Positions 61,501 to 64,000 of a stretch of 64,000 nucleotides of DNA are shown here, piece by piece (position 1 is the first letter of the stretch; the number at the start of each line of letters is the position of its first letter). Both the position numbers and the translations under genes were made by a program. The stretch comes from Ignelater luminosus (taxonomy: Eukaryota; Arthropoda; Insecta; Coleoptera; Elateridae): NCBI GenBank assembly GCA_011009095.1, contig VTPC01000415.1, positions 62,001-126,000 of the forward strand. Reading direction: 5' to 3'. Below the pieces are notes generated by a model. That model was given only the letters and a program-made list of their open reading frames with translations. It did not search any database and was not told the origin of the DNA.

Positions 61501-63539
61501 TTTGATTGTATTTTTAAAATGCATTTGCTCTCATAGTACTCATACGTGTGTACGTAAAATATGCGTATCGAACGGTTTATATTGTCGAAACGTTAACTTT
61601 AAGTAAGCCCAAAGCGTGTTTATTCGGAAAAGACGGTTTTACTTCTCATAAAGAGGTAGAAACTCTGTAAAATTGAAGCTCGAAGAATTAGTGGTTTTCT
61701 ATTTAGTTTCAGTACGTCCTAAAATGTAGTGTGTTATATAGATTCTAAAATTCAAATCCATACTGGAATTGGATTGGTCATAAAGATTTCAAATGATCGC
61801 ACAGACCATCTTCGATATTTACAAGCTTATATTTTTTGCCAATTGAATTTAAACTATAATAAGACCTTGGATACAATTTATTTGAAAAAACCTGTAGAGC
61901 ATTGTTATTGCTGTGAAAAAACGCACCTGTTTCAAATAGTTCTCGATAAAAAATACAAGATTTCTCGGTTTACTTTTTTCCAAACTGTGCGTCATTTTGT
62001 GCAATATTCTATTATCCACTCTTAAGTAATAATTTATTAAAAACCCCATTCAGAAACTTTCTAAAATTCGTTAATTTATTAATGATAAAGTTTTGCTGTT
62101 TTGCCGTTGGTTTTCTGCTACTTGACGTGAAATTCGTAGACTATAGCGATTTCGAGGTTTATTATATTTAATTACTTGTGAACAATTTATGAATTAGGTC
62201 ATAGTTGGATTTGGAGTCTTGGGAAAAGAGCAATAGTTGCGACATTTGGAACTTTGGAACACTCCATTTTGTTTGGGTATAAAGCATGAAAATACTTATC
62301 TTTTGCACCTCATCTTCGCTCATTGGGTCGTCTCAAATGGAACCATAAACTGAAACAGACAACTTGACCAGCCTGCTGCCTAAAGAAAAAGTCAGACTGG
62401 TTATTATAATATTAATTTGTACCTACATAAATAAAATAATGTTGCATCCTTAAGGCAAACTACCCATTTCAAATTTAATTTTTTAAGAATTGCCAGGCAG
62501 CAGCGGAAAATAGGTTTGCAGCAATGTGTTCAGAATCGAGACTGGGAAACAATCTTCTCCGACTATTTCCATTAAAGGTTATCCTTATAAAGATAAATTG
62601 AATTAAAAAACAACACTACCTTCCACAGAGTTAAATTATGAAGAGCCTTAAGCCCTTACACGTTAGGCTTTGTCCAGAAGGGCAGCTGCTTTGCAAGTAC
62701 CATTCTTCTCTAACTTCGTTATGACTTGATGCATACCAAAATGTTTACAAAAGCTGCTCTACATAATGCACTTATGGGGGATTCTACAGGATGTACTCGA
62801 AAGCAGCTTCGCGTTGTGTCTTGGAATGTGCTGTTGACCCTACATTTCGGAAACGTATTAGACACTTGGGTTCAGGACGTCTTTTTCCTTACCGCGCTCT
62901 TTCCGGTACCTGCTTTCCGAACACTTACCGCTACGTGGAATTGGTAGGATCACGGCTCCGATGTCCTTTTCATCTCTGTCAGTAGCGGACTCAGGGTTTC
63001 AATCAAAGGGGGGGGGGGTCGAGAAATAAAATGGACTTGTTTGTAATAAAGGTTAGCATACAAAGTAACTGGATAATCTTAATGGAATTTGAAAAATGTG
63101 GGGTTGTATTATGAATTTATGACTATGAGCACTCTGTATCTTAAGCTAAAGATCGCATAAGGCTGAAACTAATAAGTTAGACGTTACATTCTTGCGAAAA
63201 CAAAAATTGAAAAGTATCATCTGCCAAACTGTTTCTAAACGTAACGAAAGTTTCCTCATTAAAGATTAAAAATATTGTTCGGAAAGATGTACCGTTGTTA
63301 AGTAAGGGTTCTTCTATTGAACCTGCTAACACTGACACTTTACGAAATAATAAAAATGTTCTTTGGAGTCATCAGTCAAAGCATCCGGTTTACAGGTTTA
63401 AAGTAGCAGCAAATTTTGTCAGTTATTTATTAGTTGTCTAGATTTCAACAAAACTTAAATTCAAATTTACAAAAAACTTGCACGATCAAAACCAGGCAAA
63501 CCATATTTTTATAAAAGAATGAATGTTGCTTATAATTAT
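58577..63539. other. Pasilla intron segment, mostly unremarkable
   Basis: AT-rich DNA with a short CA microsatellite near 59418 and a 13-base G run at 63007-63019 following CAGTAGCGGACTCAGGG, a phrase reminiscent of some transposon ends. Open frames near 61729 and 62726 have no recognised domain. Confidence 0.4.
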
Positions 63540-64000
63540 ATAAATGATTTTATTTATTTCTTTACTCGCTATTGGATCCACGATTGATTTCTGCCACTGT
63601 TTGCTGCTACCGGCTATTACCGAACTCTACATCCACAGCGCACGCGAGTGGAGATCGAAGAGACATTTATATTCTCCAATCACATATATGCAACCACAAC
63701 CAGCTTCCTTTTCCGTAATTGGCCGCGATAGCCGATACGTTTCTAACCATGTGTGTGGCTCCTGTCGCTAACGTCACCGTGAATTCAAGCCTTTTGCACC
63801 GTGGAAACCAGAACTTCATACGACCAACAAATCGGCACACCACGCCGGCAGCAACAAAACATCTGGGAATGCAAAGCATAACCACAACGAACTCCTGTTT
63901 TGTTACTTTTTTCAAATTTTGGCGGCCATTTTGACCATGTTTCCGAAGAGTTATCAAAAAACGAAGACACCATGTCGTCTTTAGTTTTTGATGTAGAATC
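63540..64000. other. CpG-richer stretch at the right edge
   Basis: Between about 63590 and 63950 the DNA is richer in GC and CpG than the intron around it. It carries TTTTGGCGGCCATTTTGACC (63916-63935), which resembles a PHO/YY1 site, and open frames on both strands without known content. It could be an alternative promoter or enhancer of pasilla. Confidence 0.3.

Noticed and set aside
63000-63025. CAGTAGCGGACTCAGGG plus G run as a transposon end
   Set aside because: Suggestive wording only; no partner end within the window.
1-64000. tRNA, rRNA and CRISPR
   Set aside because: No cloverleaf with conserved A and B boxes, no rRNA words and no regularly spaced repeats were noticed; a covariance-model search would be decisive.

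Overview
The window is AT-rich arthropod DNA, most likely from an insect. The evidence is a pasilla (Nova-type) first exon with insect-like wording, an insect-style multi-cystatin cathepsin F gene, small GT-AG introns, and a dense load of Tc1-like and foldback DNA transposons with TA target duplications. The order cannot be fixed by eye; a beetle is possible but unproven.

Three host genes are supported. (1) 366-6415, plus strand: a complete ten-exon gene for TTC30/IFT70 (DYF-1), a tetratricopeptide subunit of the IFT-B train that builds cilia. A perfect RFX X-box (275-288) lies 78 bases upstream of its ATG. (2) 8189-17749, minus strand, tail to tail with the first gene: a cathepsin F-type cysteine protease precursor of about 1,460 residues. 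It carries a signal peptide, four cystatin-like domains, furin-type linkers and a long acidic, cysteine-punctuated Asp/Ser tract. The locus holds a 56-base assembly gap flanked by a 271-base exact repeat, and a one-base homopolymer shift in exon 3. (3) 25078-25195, plus strand: coding exon 1 of pasilla/Nova. The remaining 38.8 kb appears to be part of its first intron, as no further exon was recognised.

The intergenic and intronic DNA is a graveyard of DNA transposons. Three Tc1-like elements have clear ends and decayed transposases: 46176-47743 (catalytic spacing DD38E, Intruder-like), 50523-52200 (DD34E) and 56788-58576. A 3.2 kb element at 32733-35954 has inverted repeats of about 230-250 bases around a decayed gene for a widespread, poorly characterised protein with XPG/FEN1-like nuclease motifs. 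At least seven non-autonomous palindromic elements share ends of the type CAGGGTG or CAGTGTG with TA duplications, and there is a cluster of pogo/Tigger-like miniatures at 21.4-22.3 kb. No retrovirus, LTR element, Polinton, CRISPR array or RNA gene was recognised.

The host genes do not form an operon or pathway. One is ciliary, one is a secreted or lysosomal protease system, and one is an RNA-binding splicing regulator. The most interesting items are the XPG-nuclease transposon, the domain architecture of the cathepsin precursor, and the X-box on the IFT70 gene.
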